Part shown: piece by piece, positions 34,594-42,737 of the stretch
Layout of the letters: each line of letters begins with the position of its first letter
Position numbering within the stretch: the stretch's first letter is position 1
Assembly (NCBI RefSeq): GCF_029581355.1
Contig: NZ_CP120849.1
Coordinates: 2,326,501 to 2,390,500, forward strand
Source: Parabacteroides chongii
GTDB lineage: Bacteria > Bacteroidota > Bacteroidia > Bacteroidales > Tannerellaceae
DNA length: 64,000 nucleotides
Direction: 5' to 3'
Translations under genes and position numbers: made by a program
Notes under the pieces: generated by a model
What the model saw: only the letters and a program-made list of their open reading frames with translations
The model's database searches: none
Told to the model about the DNA's origin: nothing

Positions 34594-35268
34594 TTAAATA
34601 ACGGTTTCGGTTACCACCTGCCCGTCAAACAGATTGATGACACGTGATGCATACCCGGCATCGTGTTGGCTGTGCGTCACCATGACGATGGTTGTTCCTT
34701 CTTTATTCAGCTCGTTGAGCAGGTTCATGACTTCCTGTCCGTTCTTACTGTCCAGGTTACCGGTCGGCTCATCGGCAAGGATCAGTTTCGGATTGGCAAC
34801 GACGGCACGTGCAATAGCGACACGTTGCTGCTGACCCCCGGACAACTGTTGGGGAAAATGTTTCTCGCGATGGACAATTGCCATACGTTCCATTGCCTCT
34901 CTGACTTTCTGTTTGCGTTCTGCTGCTGAAACTCCCATGTAAAGCAACGGGAGTTCTATATTCTCGTATACATTCAGTTCGTCGATCAGGTTGAAACTCT
35001 GGAATACAAATCCGATAATTCCTTTACGTAACTTGGTACGCTGGGCTTCCGTGAATTTAGAAACTTCTGTCCCGTTCAGATAATATTCACCGGAACTCGG
35101 GTTATCCAGTAATCCTAGAATGTTCAGTAGCGTAGACTTACCGCAACCGGAAGGTCCCATAATTGCTACAAACTCTCCTTCTTTCACTTCGATATTCACC
35201 TTATTCAAAGCCCATGTTTCCACTTCTTCTGTGCGGAAGATTTTTTCTAATGCTACTGTCTTAATCAT
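34594..35268 (-). CDS. ABC transporter ATP-binding protein (MacB/LolD type)
   Basis: This 224-residue single-domain ATPase has all motifs intact: Walker A GPSGCGKST (38-46), Q-loop Gln90 in FVFQSFNL, signature LSGGQQQRVAIARA (142-155), Walker B LILADEPTG (162-170) and switch His199 in MVTHSQ. The FVFQSFNL and LSGGQQQRVAIARA stretches place it with the MacB/LolD/FtsE family, whose partners are FtsX-fold permeases. No permease gene is adjacent, which is unusual. Its upstream region carries a sigma54-type promoter and upstream element nearly identical to those of the seven-permease array at 43324-61039, so it is the best candidate motor for that array. It is cytoplasmic and membrane-associated. 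Confidence 0.95.
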   Translation of the reverse strand: MIKTVALEKIFRTEEVETWALNKVNIEVKEGEFVAIMGPSGCGKSTLLNILGLLDNPSSGEYYLNGTEVSKFTEAQRTKLRKGIIGFVFQSFNLIDELNVYENIELPLLYMGVSAAERKQKVREAMERMAIVHREKHFPQQLSGGQQQRVAIARAVVANPKLILADEPTGNLDSKNGQEVMNLLNELNKEGTTIVMVTHSQHDAGYASRVINLFDGQVVTETVI

Positions 35269-35299
35269 GCGTATAAGAATTTTAATTTATTATATAGAG

Positions 35300-35315
35300 T
35301 ACAAAAGCTGTGCCA
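35300..35315 (-). promoter_or_regulatory. Sigma54-type promoter of the ATPase gene
   Basis: On the minus strand TGGCAC-AGCTT-TTGTA matches the -24/-12 consensus TGGCAC-N5-TTGC except T for the last C. It is 32 bp upstream of the start codon. The site before the permease array differs at a single base, in the spacer. Confidence 0.7.
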
Positions 35316-35370
35316 CATTTGTAAATGGTTGATATGTAGTTGTATAAAAGCTATTAGATAGTTGAAGGTC

Positions 35371-35410
35371 GTGCATATCCGCACGAATCAAGTTCGGAAA
35401 CGCACATATA
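35371..35410 (-). promoter_or_regulatory. Upstream activator-type element of the ATPase promoter
   Basis: TATCCGCACGAAT begins at 35376 and is followed by GTTCG and CGCACAT. The same order of blocks occurs at 61146 before the permease array. The distance from the -24 end of the promoter is 61 bp here and 62 bp there, as for an enhancer bound by an NtrC-type regulator. Confidence 0.6.
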
Positions 35411-35498
35411 ATGTCAAGGGAATAAGTCGTAATGCATAAAATATCAGAATGTAAACCAAAACTGGAATTTTGCGTTTTCTTTGATATGTTAAAATATA

Positions 35499-35564
35499 TT
35501 ACCCGGTCGGGTATTTTCATTTACCTGGTATAGTAATCCCGATTACCTGGTAGGGTAGTGTCAT
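35499..35564. repeat. 22-bp-period tandem repeat with core TTACCYGGT (three units)
   Basis: TTACCCGGT at 35499, TTACCTGGT at 35521 and TTACCTGGT at 35543 are exactly 22 bp apart. The remaining 13 bp of each unit vary much more than the core. Confidence 0.65.
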
Positions 35565-35695
35565 TTTGATAATTGCGTTAATAGTACAGTCTATGGAATA
35601 TCCTCATAATTAAATTAAAAAATCTGTTTAGTAAGACATGCCTTCTGTTCTTGTAGACGATTGACGTGGAGGAATATTTTAAATAGAGATGTTTT

Positions 35696-35729
35696 TTTGA
35701 ATCATATCTTATATTAGTCTGTATATTTG
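35696..35729 (+). promoter_or_regulatory. Promoter of nudC
   Basis: TTTG (35696-35699), a 22-bp spacer and TATATTTG (35722-35729) fit the Bacteroidetes housekeeping promoter. The start codon is 21 bp downstream. Confidence 0.6.
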
Positions 35730-35750
35730 TGCGTTCAAAAGTAAAAAGTG

Positions 35751-36530
35751 ATGAGCAATATAAATAATGCACCTGCGTACTGGTTTATTTTCTTCAACGA
35801 CCAGTTACTGCTGAAGAAAGAAGGTGAAACCTATACAATTCCTTGTAGTATCCATCCTCCTGTTCCGGTAGAAAATGTATTGGAAGTCAGTTTGTTTCAG
35901 GATATACCCTGTCGAACAGCCGTTGTAGAAGCTCCGCTGGAAGAGACGCCCGATTTCCTTCCGATGGGATTGCGTGCCTCATACGATTATCTCGATGGCA
36001 GGTTACATACTCTGTCCGGAAAGGCTTACGAATTGATTTATTGGGATCGGCACAGCCGTTTTTGTCCGGCTTGCGGAACGAAAACAGTCATGCAGACTGC
36101 TATATCCAAGCAATGTCCCGCCTGTAAATATGAAATATATCCGGTTGTGTCTCCGGCGATATTGGTACTGATACGTAAAGAAGATTCAATCCTGTTGGTC
36201 CATGCCCGCAATTTCAAAGGATCATTTCATGGGCTGGTTGCCGGTTTTCTGGAAACGGGGGAGACGCTGGAGGAATGCGTAAGAAGGGAAGTTATGGAAG
36301 AAACAGGACTGGAGATTACCAATATTTCTTATTTCGGAAATCAGCCCTGGCCTTATCCGAGTAACCTGATGGTCGGATTTATAGCCGATTATGTCAGTGG
36401 GACGATCCGTCTTCAGGATGAAGAACTGAGTGAGGGAGCATTCTTTACGAAAGAGAATCTGCCGGAGCTTCCCCGAAAACTCAGTCTGGCCCGTAAGATG
36501 ATCGACTGGTGGCTGGAACAGAATAAGTGA
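35751..36530 (+). CDS. nudC: NAD(H) / NAD-RNA pyrophosphohydrolase NudC
   Basis: I place the start at the ATG at 35751 (MSNINNAPAYW), giving 259 residues; a GTG one codon earlier is possible. It has an N-terminal domain, a zinc ribbon with Cys105, Cys108, Cys122 and Cys125 (FCPACG, QCPACKYEIYP), and a Nudix domain with the box GFLETGETLEECVRREVMEE (165-184) continuing TGL. The NudC-specific motif is QPWPYPSN (family form QPWPFPxS). It hydrolyses NADH to NMNH and AMP and removes NAD caps from RNA. It is cytoplasmic and monocistronic, divergent from the ATPase gene. Confidence 0.95.
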   Translation: MSNINNAPAYWFIFFNDQLLLKKEGETYTIPCSIHPPVPVENVLEVSLFQDIPCRTAVVEAPLEETPDFLPMGLRASYDYLDGRLHTLSGKAYELIYWDRHSRFCPACGTKTVMQTAISKQCPACKYEIYPVVSPAILVLIRKEDSILLVHARNFKGSFHGLVAGFLETGETLEECVRREVMEETGLEITNISYFGNQPWPYPSNLMVGFIADYVSGTIRLQDEELSEGAFFTKENLPELPRKLSLARKMIDWWLEQNK

Positions 36531-36542
36531 TAGTTACATAAT

Positions 36543-36592
36543 GGCACAATATGAATCGTGAAATTGAGCGTTATTCATATTCATATTGTGCC
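36543..36592. terminator. Hairpin between nudC and a convergent lipoprotein gene
   Basis: GGCACAATATGAAT (36543-36556) pairs perfectly with ATTCATATTGTGCC (36579-36592). The right arm lies inside the last codons of the lipoprotein gene, so the coding end and the terminator are shared. Confidence 0.55.
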
Positions 36593-37389
36593 GTGAAATC
36601 AGACCGTGAACTGTACGAAACGAGTTCCTTCGACTCTGAGCGGATAAGGTTATAATTGCTATCATAGGTGTTGATTACTTTCCTGAGAGCTTCTCCGGTT
36701 GCGGAGAAAGTTACCGAACGTGTATTCAAACCGTCGGTGAAAGAATGTTGAATGTAATTGATCAGTTGGTTATTAGCTACGTAATATCGTTCCAGGATCA
36801 ATTTACCGACCTTGTCGTAGGTATAGGTCGTATAACTCTCCAGTACTCCGGAAGTCCCGTAATGTTCTTTCCGGTCCAGCATATTGTTTTTGTATTTATA
36901 GAGGTTATATTCGGATTGGGAAATAGCCGGATAATAAGTGATGCTTTTCTCCAGCTTCCCCTCTTTGGAATAGATATAGACCTGTGTCTGCAGGTTAATA
37001 AATCCTGACGGTGCATTCTTATTGGCAGTAAAACTGGAAGTAAGCACCAACTGGTCTTCCTGGTCATATTGGTATATATTATATTCCAGCGTATCGGTTA
37101 CTTCCGTTCCGTTATACATACAGTCGGAAATCCGGGCCAACTTGCCATCACTGTTATATTCATATACTTTACCGGAATAAACAGAATCGAAAGAAGAGGG
37201 CACGACCCGTTTTAACCGGGCATTATTAAGGGATAATCTCTGAGGAACCTCATCATTGACAAAAGCCACTTCCGGGTTCTCATTTTGCGGAAGTTTGTCC
37301 AGATCGGAAGAGTCGCAACTGACCATCCCGTTGGCGAATAACAGGATGCAGACTAAAAGAGTCCATATTTTTTCAGCTCTCTTCTTCAT
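36571..37389 (-). CDS. Lipoprotein with YD/RHS-like repeats, unknown function
   Basis: This 272-residue protein has a lipoprotein signal (MKKRAEKIWTLLVCILLFANG, lipidated Cys in VSCDSS near residue 25). Residues 75-260 consist of repeated two-strand units with Tyr-Asp patterns (YEYNSDGKLARISD, YQYDQEDQLVLTSSF, YIYSKEGKLEKSITYY, YTYDKVGKLILERYY), like the YD repeats of RHS proteins but much shorter. It is probably a surface or periplasmic beta-solenoid. It lies 18 nt downstream of another small lipoprotein gene, forming an operon. I do not recognise a function. Confidence 0.8.
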   Translation of the reverse strand: MKKRAEKIWTLLVCILLFANGMVSCDSSDLDKLPQNENPEVAFVNDEVPQRLSLNNARLKRVVPSSFDSVYSGKVYEYNSDGKLARISDCMYNGTEVTDTLEYNIYQYDQEDQLVLTSSFTANKNAPSGFINLQTQVYIYSKEGKLEKSITYYPAISQSEYNLYKYKNNMLDRKEHYGTSGVLESYTTYTYDKVGKLILERYYVANNQLINYIQHSFTDGLNTRSVTFSATGEALRKVINTYDSNYNLIRSESKELVSYSSRSDFTAQYEYE

Positions 37390-37407
37390 AAAGAGGTATT
37401 CTGTTTT

Positions 37408-37914
37408 TTATTGATTTTCCAATGCATCCACCCAAATGTCCAAGCACAATTGCGGATAGACGAAAAAACTTTCCTCCAAAGTTCCTGCTGCTTTTATTTG
37501 TTCCGAGATCTGGTCGGCTATCGCAGGTTTTGAAGCCATGAGAATATCATTGATGATGTAAGAAAAAAAGCCTATTCCTCCTTTCAGAAATTTATCCATC
37601 ACCAGATACGACAGGTTAGGGGAGGAAGAAAGGACAAATTCTTTGAAGTCCTGATATTCCTCTGTTTCCATATAGGTGTGCGGATTGCTTATATAAGATA
37701 ACTCATCGCATTTCTCCACGAACCGGTCATATTTTGCGTTGAATATTTTTCTGTCGGATTTGGAAGTCTGCTTCATGCCTTGGTTGATCCTGGCGCGCAG
37801 ATCAGGGGTTACCTTATATACATCCGGCTCCTGAAAACTGTCATTGTCGCAGGAGGTAAAGAATAATAAGGCAATCGAGGCTAGCAAAAGTGCTAATATC
37901 TGTAATTTAGTCAT
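37408..37914 (-). CDS. Small lipoprotein of unknown function
   Basis: This 168-residue protein has a lipoprotein signal MKT-like start (MTKLQILALLLASIALLFF) and lipobox FTSC (Cys22). The remainder is predicted mostly helical and charged (LRARINQGMKQTSKSDRKIF, DKFLKGGIGFFSYIINDILM). I do not recognise a family. It is the first gene of a two-gene lipoprotein operon with 36571-37389, separated by 18 nt. Confidence 0.75.
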   Translation of the reverse strand: MTKLQILALLLASIALLFFTSCDNDSFQEPDVYKVTPDLRARINQGMKQTSKSDRKIFNAKYDRFVEKCDELSYISNPHTYMETEEYQDFKEFVLSSSPNLSYLVMDKFLKGGIGFFSYIINDILMASKPAIADQISEQIKAAGTLEESFFVYPQLCLDIWVDALENQ

Positions 37915-38057
37915 AATTGTCTGCTATTTTTCGTTTTATATCTTAATCCAAAGACGCAATATATCAATGAAATGCTGCATCTAATCCGATTTATTATTAA
38001 TAGTCTTTATAATAAAACGGACGAAATCTTAAAATACTGCATGGCAGACAAAAAAAA

Positions 38058-38792
38058 TTATAATTTAATACTGCCGGTCACTGTTTGCTCCGTTTCAGCA
38101 AAGAGTTCGGCGAAAGGTTTTGCTTTCACAGGAACGGGGTCGTGGATGATGAGTTCGATGCGATTGCCGAGTCCTAAGGGGAAAGATCCCCATTTGGTCA
38201 CTTTCCATGCGTTGTTGATGGTGACCGGTACTATATAGGCTGAGGGGGCATATTTGCAGAGTATTTTTAGTCCGTTTTCGGCAAAAGGACGGGGTTTGCC
38301 TGTTTTGCTTCGCGTCCCTTCCGGAAATATTACCGCCGAGCGTTTGTTCGTTTCAATATATTCAGCCATAATCCGGATCGCTGTCAATGCCTGTTTCGCG
38401 TCTTTCCGGTCGATAAGCACGGAGCCACCATGATTCAGGTTGTACGAAATGCTGGGGATGCCTTTGCCGAGTTCGATTTTACTGATGAATTTAGGATGTA
38501 CCTTGCGCATGAACCAGCAGATGGAGGTAATATCGTAGAGGCTTTGGTGGTTTGAAGCTATTATAAGGGGAGAATCGGCGGGGAGCTTTTCCAATCCGCT
38601 TACTTTGTATCTTGTTCCCAGTACGTAGGTATTTGCCACCAGGAAAAAACTCAGAACATCCACACTCTTTTTGTGTGCCTTGTAACCAAAAAGGTTGAAG
38701 CAAATCCACTGCACTATATGAAAGAATCCCAGTGTTATTCCAAATAACAGATAGTAGATAGCTGAAAGCGGATACGAAATGATTTTCTCCAT
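38058..38792 (-). CDS. plsC: 1-acyl-sn-glycerol-3-phosphate acyltransferase
   Basis: This 244-residue inner-membrane enzyme has an N-terminal hydrophobic segment (about 10-35, AIYYLLFGITLGFFHIVQW) and the acyltransferase motifs: NHQSLYD (81-87, the H-x4-D pair His82/Asp87), a Lys/Arg-rich stretch at about 100-110, FPEGTRSKTGK (from 156) and the fourth motif PVTINNAWK. It adds the second acyl chain to lysophosphatidate in phospholipid synthesis. It is monocistronic with its own leader, which contains a 7-bp hairpin (38825-38831 with 38840-38846). An acyltransferase of the same fold with another acceptor cannot be ruled out. Confidence 0.88.
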   Translation of the reverse strand: MEKIISYPLSAIYYLLFGITLGFFHIVQWICFNLFGYKAHKKSVDVLSFFLVANTYVLGTRYKVSGLEKLPADSPLIIASNHQSLYDITSICWFMRKVHPKFISKIELGKGIPSISYNLNHGGSVLIDRKDAKQALTAIRIMAEYIETNKRSAVIFPEGTRSKTGKPRPFAENGLKILCKYAPSAYIVPVTINNAWKVTKWGSFPLGLGNRIELIIHDPVPVKAKPFAELFAETEQTVTGSIKL

Positions 38793-38848
38793 TTTATCCT
38801 TTAAGTTGTATATTTATAAATTCGACCTTATGTTTATTAATAAGGTAA

Positions 38849-38856
38849 CAAAAGTA
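38849..38856 (-). promoter_or_regulatory. -7 box upstream of plsC
   Basis: On the minus strand TACTTTTG matches TAnnTTTG, 57 bp before the start codon at 38792. No clear -33 box is seen. Confidence 0.4.
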
Positions 38857-38880
38857 TAAAAAAATATCCTACTACTGTCG

Positions 38881-39417
38881 TTATGGATAACTATTGTAAA
38901 ATTTTTGAGTCCTCCAGCGTTGTGCATTTTTACGTTTGTAACGTGCACTGGGCATAAATACCTGTTGCAGCAGATCGTCGAATGAGATGCCTGACGGTTT
39001 CCGGGCTTCGGCACGGATACCGGGAGATACCTGGAAAGAACCTAACATTTTAACCTTGGGCAATGGCTTATTCATCCCATATAACCTGAATACGGACGGG
39101 GGAAGGTCTTTCAACGCTACTTTTCGGTTTGGGTTATGCTCTTCAGCGTTTTGCGGACGGACGAACTCGGTGAAATCTTTTTGGATGGATTGTGCGGGAG
39201 ACTGTTCCGGTGACAGGATCATATGGGAAGCCGGTTCTTCCGTATTGATCAGTGTACCTGACTGGATCGCTTTCAGCGCTTCGGGATTGAGTTCCAGTTT
39301 CTCTTTGCCGGAGAGAATTTTCTGAAGCCATACCGAATCCTTTTCTGTCCATTGGGCATATAGATATTCCGTATTGCTCAGGCAGATCAATAATAATATA
39401 ATTACTTGTTTACTCAT
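38881..39417 (-). CDS. Secreted protein of unknown function
   Basis: This 178-residue protein has a signal peptide (MSKQVIILLLICLSNTEYLYAQ). The mature part is helical and charged with many prolines (WLQKILSGKEKLELNPEALKAI, LKDLPPSVFRLYGMNKPLPKV). Its C-terminal third is basic (QVFMPSARYKRKNAQRWRT). It may belong to a Bacteroides-only domain family (DUF4858-like), but I cannot verify this. Its start codon lies 8 nt after a strong hairpin that terminates the upstream thioredoxin gene, so expression may depend on read-through. Confidence 0.75.
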   Translation of the reverse strand: MSKQVIILLLICLSNTEYLYAQWTEKDSVWLQKILSGKEKLELNPEALKAIQSGTLINTEEPASHMILSPEQSPAQSIQKDFTEFVRPQNAEEHNPNRKVALKDLPPSVFRLYGMNKPLPKVKMLGSFQVSPGIRAEARKPSGISFDDLLQQVFMPSARYKRKNAQRWRTQKFYNSYP

Positions 39418-39425
39418 CTAAAAAG

Positions 39426-39473
39426 TTCAACTTCCCGTACATAATCTAATATAGAAATGTGCGGGAAGTTGAA
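39426..39473 (-). terminator. Rho-independent terminator abutting the next start codon
   Basis: Seventeen-nt arms (39426-39442 and 39457-39473) pair with one mismatch. On the minus strand the stem is followed by CTTTTT. It ends the thioredoxin gene 39494-40585 and lies 8 nt before the ATG of 38881-39417. Confidence 0.75.
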
Positions 39474-39493
39474 ATACTGCATCGTGTTTCGAT

Positions 39494-40585
39494 TTATTTA
39501 GTTTCGATCACTTCTTTTACCTTTGCTTTCAGTCCGTCGCCACGCAGGTCGCGTGCAACGATTGTGCCGTCGGGACCGAACAGGATGATATGAGGTATGC
39601 CGTTGATACCGTATAGTTTGGTCGGTGTTTCACCGGCATTCAGTATTTGTGGCCAGGTAATTTTCAATTCTTCTATAGCCTTCTTTGTATTTTCCTGATC
39701 GTCCCATACGGCAACGCCTAAGACTTCCAGTCCTTTGGCTTTGTATTGATTATAAACTTCTGCCAAAACGGGTGTTTCTGCGCGGCAGGGACCGCACCAG
39801 CTTGCCCAAAAATCGACCAGCGTGTATTTGCCTTTTCCTACATAGTCGGATAATGAGACTTTGCTTCCGTCTTCCGTTTCGATCGTAAAGTCGACGAAGG
39901 GTTTTCCTTCGGCAGTCTTTTCTATAGCTTCGAAGCGCTGTATCATATCTTGCATATCGGGAGTGTTGCGCATCGGCTCGCTCAGTTGAGTTATTTTAGC
40001 CTTTACCTGGTCGGGAGAGAGATAGCCGTCCATATGGTGCAGGGACCTGATTCCTATCGGGTTATTCAGGTTTTTGTTGAAGAATCCGTCGAGTATAGCC
40101 AGATAAGCCGGTTTCCATTCTTGCTGGAAAAAGTCTTTCTGTAACTTCATGCGTTCTTCTTTATCCTCCGTTTGTTTCATGAGCTCCTGTCGTTTGGAAT
40201 CGATCAGGTCCGACATGCTATCCTGAGCAGCGAAGAAACGTGCGAATTCATCATTTAAAGGACTTCCTGACGGAGATACCGGTTTACTCAGATCGAGGTT
40301 GATCGTCCCGTTCTCAAGAATGAAATTGACATAATATTCCCGGCTGGCGGTGATCTGGCAATAAGCGGGGGTGTCCATCTTTCCTGTGAAGGTGAAAGTA
40401 TTTCCTGTGACGTTTGTACTATCTATATTGCTCTTGCCATCGCGGTTATAGATATAGATCATTTGACCATCCAGCGAATTATCCGGAATAGTACCGTTTA
40501 TGGTATAAGTCGTGGCCGGCTTTTCCGAACAGGCTGTGAAAAGCAATAGTCCGGTTAACAATGTGAATAAAAAGTTTGTCTTCAT
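39494..40585 (-). CDS. Thioredoxin-like lipoprotein with N-terminal DUF4369-type domain
   Basis: This 363-residue protein has a lipobox LLLFTAC (Cys19). The N-terminal ~100 residues form a beta-sandwich typical of DUF4369 (YTINGTIPDNSLDGQMIYIYN, FTFTGKMDTPAYCQIT). A helical linker follows. The C-terminal AhpC/TlpA thioredoxin domain has WASWCGPCRAETPVLAEVY (Cys near 263 and 266) and the cis-Pro motif GIPHIILF. It probably acts as a periplasmic disulfide reductase or in oxidative-stress repair. It has its own -7 box (40632-40639) and terminator, so it is monocistronic. Confidence 0.92.
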   Translation of the reverse strand: MKTNFLFTLLTGLLLFTACSEKPATTYTINGTIPDNSLDGQMIYIYNRDGKSNIDSTNVTGNTFTFTGKMDTPAYCQITASREYYVNFILENGTINLDLSKPVSPSGSPLNDEFARFFAAQDSMSDLIDSKRQELMKQTEDKEERMKLQKDFFQQEWKPAYLAILDGFFNKNLNNPIGIRSLHHMDGYLSPDQVKAKITQLSEPMRNTPDMQDMIQRFEAIEKTAEGKPFVDFTIETEDGSKVSLSDYVGKGKYTLVDFWASWCGPCRAETPVLAEVYNQYKAKGLEVLGVAVWDDQENTKKAIEELKITWPQILNAGETPTKLYGINGIPHIILFGPDGTIVARDLRGDGLKAKVKEVIETK

Positions 40586-40631
40586 ATAGTTGATAATTAT
40601 AAGATTTATACATCCTGTTCAAATGAATATA

Positions 40632-40639
40632 CAAAAGTA
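40632..40639 (-). promoter_or_regulatory. -7 box of the thioredoxin-like lipoprotein gene
   Basis: On the minus strand TACTTTTG matches TAnnTTTG, about 47 bp before the start codon at 40585. No -33 box is clear. Confidence 0.4.
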
Positions 40640-40652
40640 GGTTCAAAACTTT

Positions 40653-42338
40653 CTATATTCGAGTTTTTATCCATACCCGTTTGCCGTCGAAGGTGATGGC
40701 CATTTGGAGGATATCGGTGACACCTGCGGCATGCAGGGTGGCTGCATATTGTTTATCTTCGATTTGTTGGAGAGCGGAATCCAGCACGTCGTCTACCGAC
40801 TTGTCGAACATCGGGTCATACAACTTGAGTTCCATGATGATACCCCGTTTTTGGATATTACGCGGTCGCATCAGGATATCATAACGTCCCAGACCCGACT
40901 CGCGGTTGCTGCTTATCTCATAAGCTCCCGTACTCACCAGCATTCCCAGTAAGAAAGCCTGGTAGACTTTCTCTGGATCGCGTCCGGAAGTATCATAATA
41001 GGAAAGCGTATTTACCACAAAATCGTTCAACAGCCGTTGGAAGATCGGCATATTGTTTTCGTCCAGGGCTTGCAGCATCCGTTCGAGGCGGTCGTTCTTC
41101 ACCGGCCCTCCGTCTATCCAACTTTGAATAATGGTACGAAACACAGTCTTCACTTCCCGGTTAGGTACCTGTAAGGTATATTCCGTCAAGTCTTCCGGTG
41201 TCAGTATCGGATCATAGGCTTTCAGGTAACCGCTGAATAACATAAACGACCAGATATTGACCGGCTTGGCCAATAAATCCGGAAACGCCAGCTTGTCGTT
41301 AATCACACTGCGGACCGGATCGCCTTGTATCAGGGCTTCCACGCCGTCGCGTATCTGTGCGGGGCCGTCGGCCAGCAGATGGCGTAGCAAGACATCGGAA
41401 CCGGTGTTTACCCAGTAGGGGGCTAGTACGCCACCTTTATTTATATAAGATAATACCGACCAGGGGTTGTAAACCGTTTCTCCACCGAACAGGTAGCCGT
41501 TATACCATTCTTTCACCTCTTCTTTATAGCTGCCGAGCGAGTAATCATCCAGTATCCGGTCTGTTTCCTCCTGCGTAAAACCAAAGGAAGTACACATCGG
41601 AGTTTCAAGAATCGTATCTACGTCTATATTATTCAGCCCACTGAATATCGACTCCTTGCTTACCCTGAGAATACCTGTGATTACGCCACGGAAGATATCC
41701 GTATTGTCTTTGAACACCGTACTCATAAAGTTGCGCATAAAGCCGATCATCCGGTCGTAGTAGCCTTTGTCGAAGGCCACGTGTATGGGAGTGTCGTATT
41801 CGTCGAGCAGGACCAGCGGGGGCATACCCCAGTAGTCGGTAAGCATGGTCGACAACATACCCAGTGAGTTTTGCATTTGTGTTTCCGTAGCCCGGCTTTC
41901 GCGGATGGCTTCAAAGACTGAGATATAAGCCTTTTCAATCTGCGGACTGTCGAGTAGGTATTTGTGTCGTATAAATTCCGACTGCAATTCAAAAGCCAGC
42001 AACTCCAATACCCCTTCAAAGGTATCTGCTTTGCAATCTTTCAGCGTGATCATTATCACCGGATATTTCCCCTGATACTTATCAAAATCTTTCCACCCTT
42101 CGATGCTTTTGTCTTTAAACAGCGGACGGAACACATTGCCTTCCGTCTTCTCGAAGAAGTAACGTAGTGTAGAAAGGTTGAGCGTCTTACCGAAGCGGCG
42201 CGGACGCGGCAACAGGGTGATCAGACTCCCGTCTTCAACTATCTGACGGATAAAGTCTGTCTTATCCACATAATAATAATCTTCGCTGATCATCCGCTTG
42301 TAGTCGCTGATGCCTATCGGTAGCTTTTTTCTATCCAT
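40653..42338 (-). CDS. AAA-ATPase-like / PD-(D/E)XK nuclease-like protein (DUF1703 family)
   Basis: This 561-residue cytoplasmic protein starts with the family hallmark IGISDYKRMISEDYYYVDKT, then a P-loop variant RPRRFGKT (about 45-52) and a Walker B-like VLLDEYDTPIH (about 178-188). The C-terminal ~100 residues have a PD-(D/E)XK-type core (RYDILMRP, then IIMELKLYD). These proteins occur in many copies per Bacteroidales genome, often next to repeats. Their function is unproven; a role in nucleic-acid processing or as mobile-element cargo has been suggested. A -7 box (42365-42372) lies upstream. Confidence 0.92.
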   Translation of the reverse strand: MDRKKLPIGISDYKRMISEDYYYVDKTDFIRQIVEDGSLITLLPRPRRFGKTLNLSTLRYFFEKTEGNVFRPLFKDKSIEGWKDFDKYQGKYPVIMITLKDCKADTFEGVLELLAFELQSEFIRHKYLLDSPQIEKAYISVFEAIRESRATETQMQNSLGMLSTMLTDYWGMPPLVLLDEYDTPIHVAFDKGYYDRMIGFMRNFMSTVFKDNTDIFRGVITGILRVSKESIFSGLNNIDVDTILETPMCTSFGFTQEETDRILDDYSLGSYKEEVKEWYNGYLFGGETVYNPWSVLSYINKGGVLAPYWVNTGSDVLLRHLLADGPAQIRDGVEALIQGDPVRSVINDKLAFPDLLAKPVNIWSFMLFSGYLKAYDPILTPEDLTEYTLQVPNREVKTVFRTIIQSWIDGGPVKNDRLERMLQALDENNMPIFQRLLNDFVVNTLSYYDTSGRDPEKVYQAFLLGMLVSTGAYEISSNRESGLGRYDILMRPRNIQKRGIIMELKLYDPMFDKSVDDVLDSALQQIEDKQYAATLHAAGVTDILQMAITFDGKRVWIKTRI

Positions 42339-42364
42339 GACTGTCCTGTTTTAAAAAGGTTCTA

Positions 42365-42372
42365 CAAAGATA
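42365..42372 (-). promoter_or_regulatory. -7 box of the AAA-ATPase-like gene
   Basis: On the minus strand TATCTTTG matches TAnnTTTG, 27 bp before the start at 42338. No -33 box is evident. Confidence 0.45.
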
Positions 42373-42441
42373 AAATAATTAACCGATTTCTATGATCGAG
42401 GCTCAATTATTGTCAGATTTTGAATCTATTTGTCGCAATAA

Positions 42442-42546
42442 AAGAACCAGGTACGCGGATGACGCGGATTGAGCGGATTTGAACGGATCGGATCATTTAA
42501 TCCGTTTTGATCCGCCTAATCTGCGTTATCCGCGTACCTGGTTCTT
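42442..42546. repeat. Long inverted repeat, REP/MITE-like
   Basis: Outer arms of 19 bp match perfectly (AAGAACCAGGTACGCGGAT at 42442-42460; its complement at 42528-42546). The inner parts remain about three-quarters complementary. The left arm carries five copies of CGGAT at about 8-10 bp spacing. It could form a ~50-bp hairpin. Confidence 0.75.
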
Positions 42547-42670
42547 ATTGAAATAGTTCATATATCTTCCTATTATCGTATCTCTGCTTTTTCATACCTA
42601 CAGGGAGAATTTCGACCATAGCCTTCACCTGTCACCGGTATTGTATAGGGGTGTTAAACAGTTGATTGTG

Positions 42671-42689
42671 GTGAAACGTGACGTTTCAC
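42671..42689. promoter_or_regulatory. 19-bp palindrome GTGAAACGT-G-ACGTTTCAC
   Basis: Nine-bp perfect arms with a single central base look like an operator or a small hairpin. No adjacent start codon on either strand explains it. Confidence 0.4.
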
Positions 42690-42737
42690 CGACTACAAAT
42701 CGTCTTCACTTTGTATTGTAAGTCTTTTTTTAATAGC

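Larger units (their letters stand above)
35269..35750. other. Divergent regulatory region between the ATPase and NudC genes
   Basis: No gene is supported in these 482 bp. From right to left it holds the NudC promoter (35696-35729), a three-unit 22-bp repeat (35499-35564), a GGAATTTTGCG element at 35464-35474 shared with the permease-array leader, the upstream element 35371-35410, and the sigma54-type promoter 35300-35315. Confidence 0.65.
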
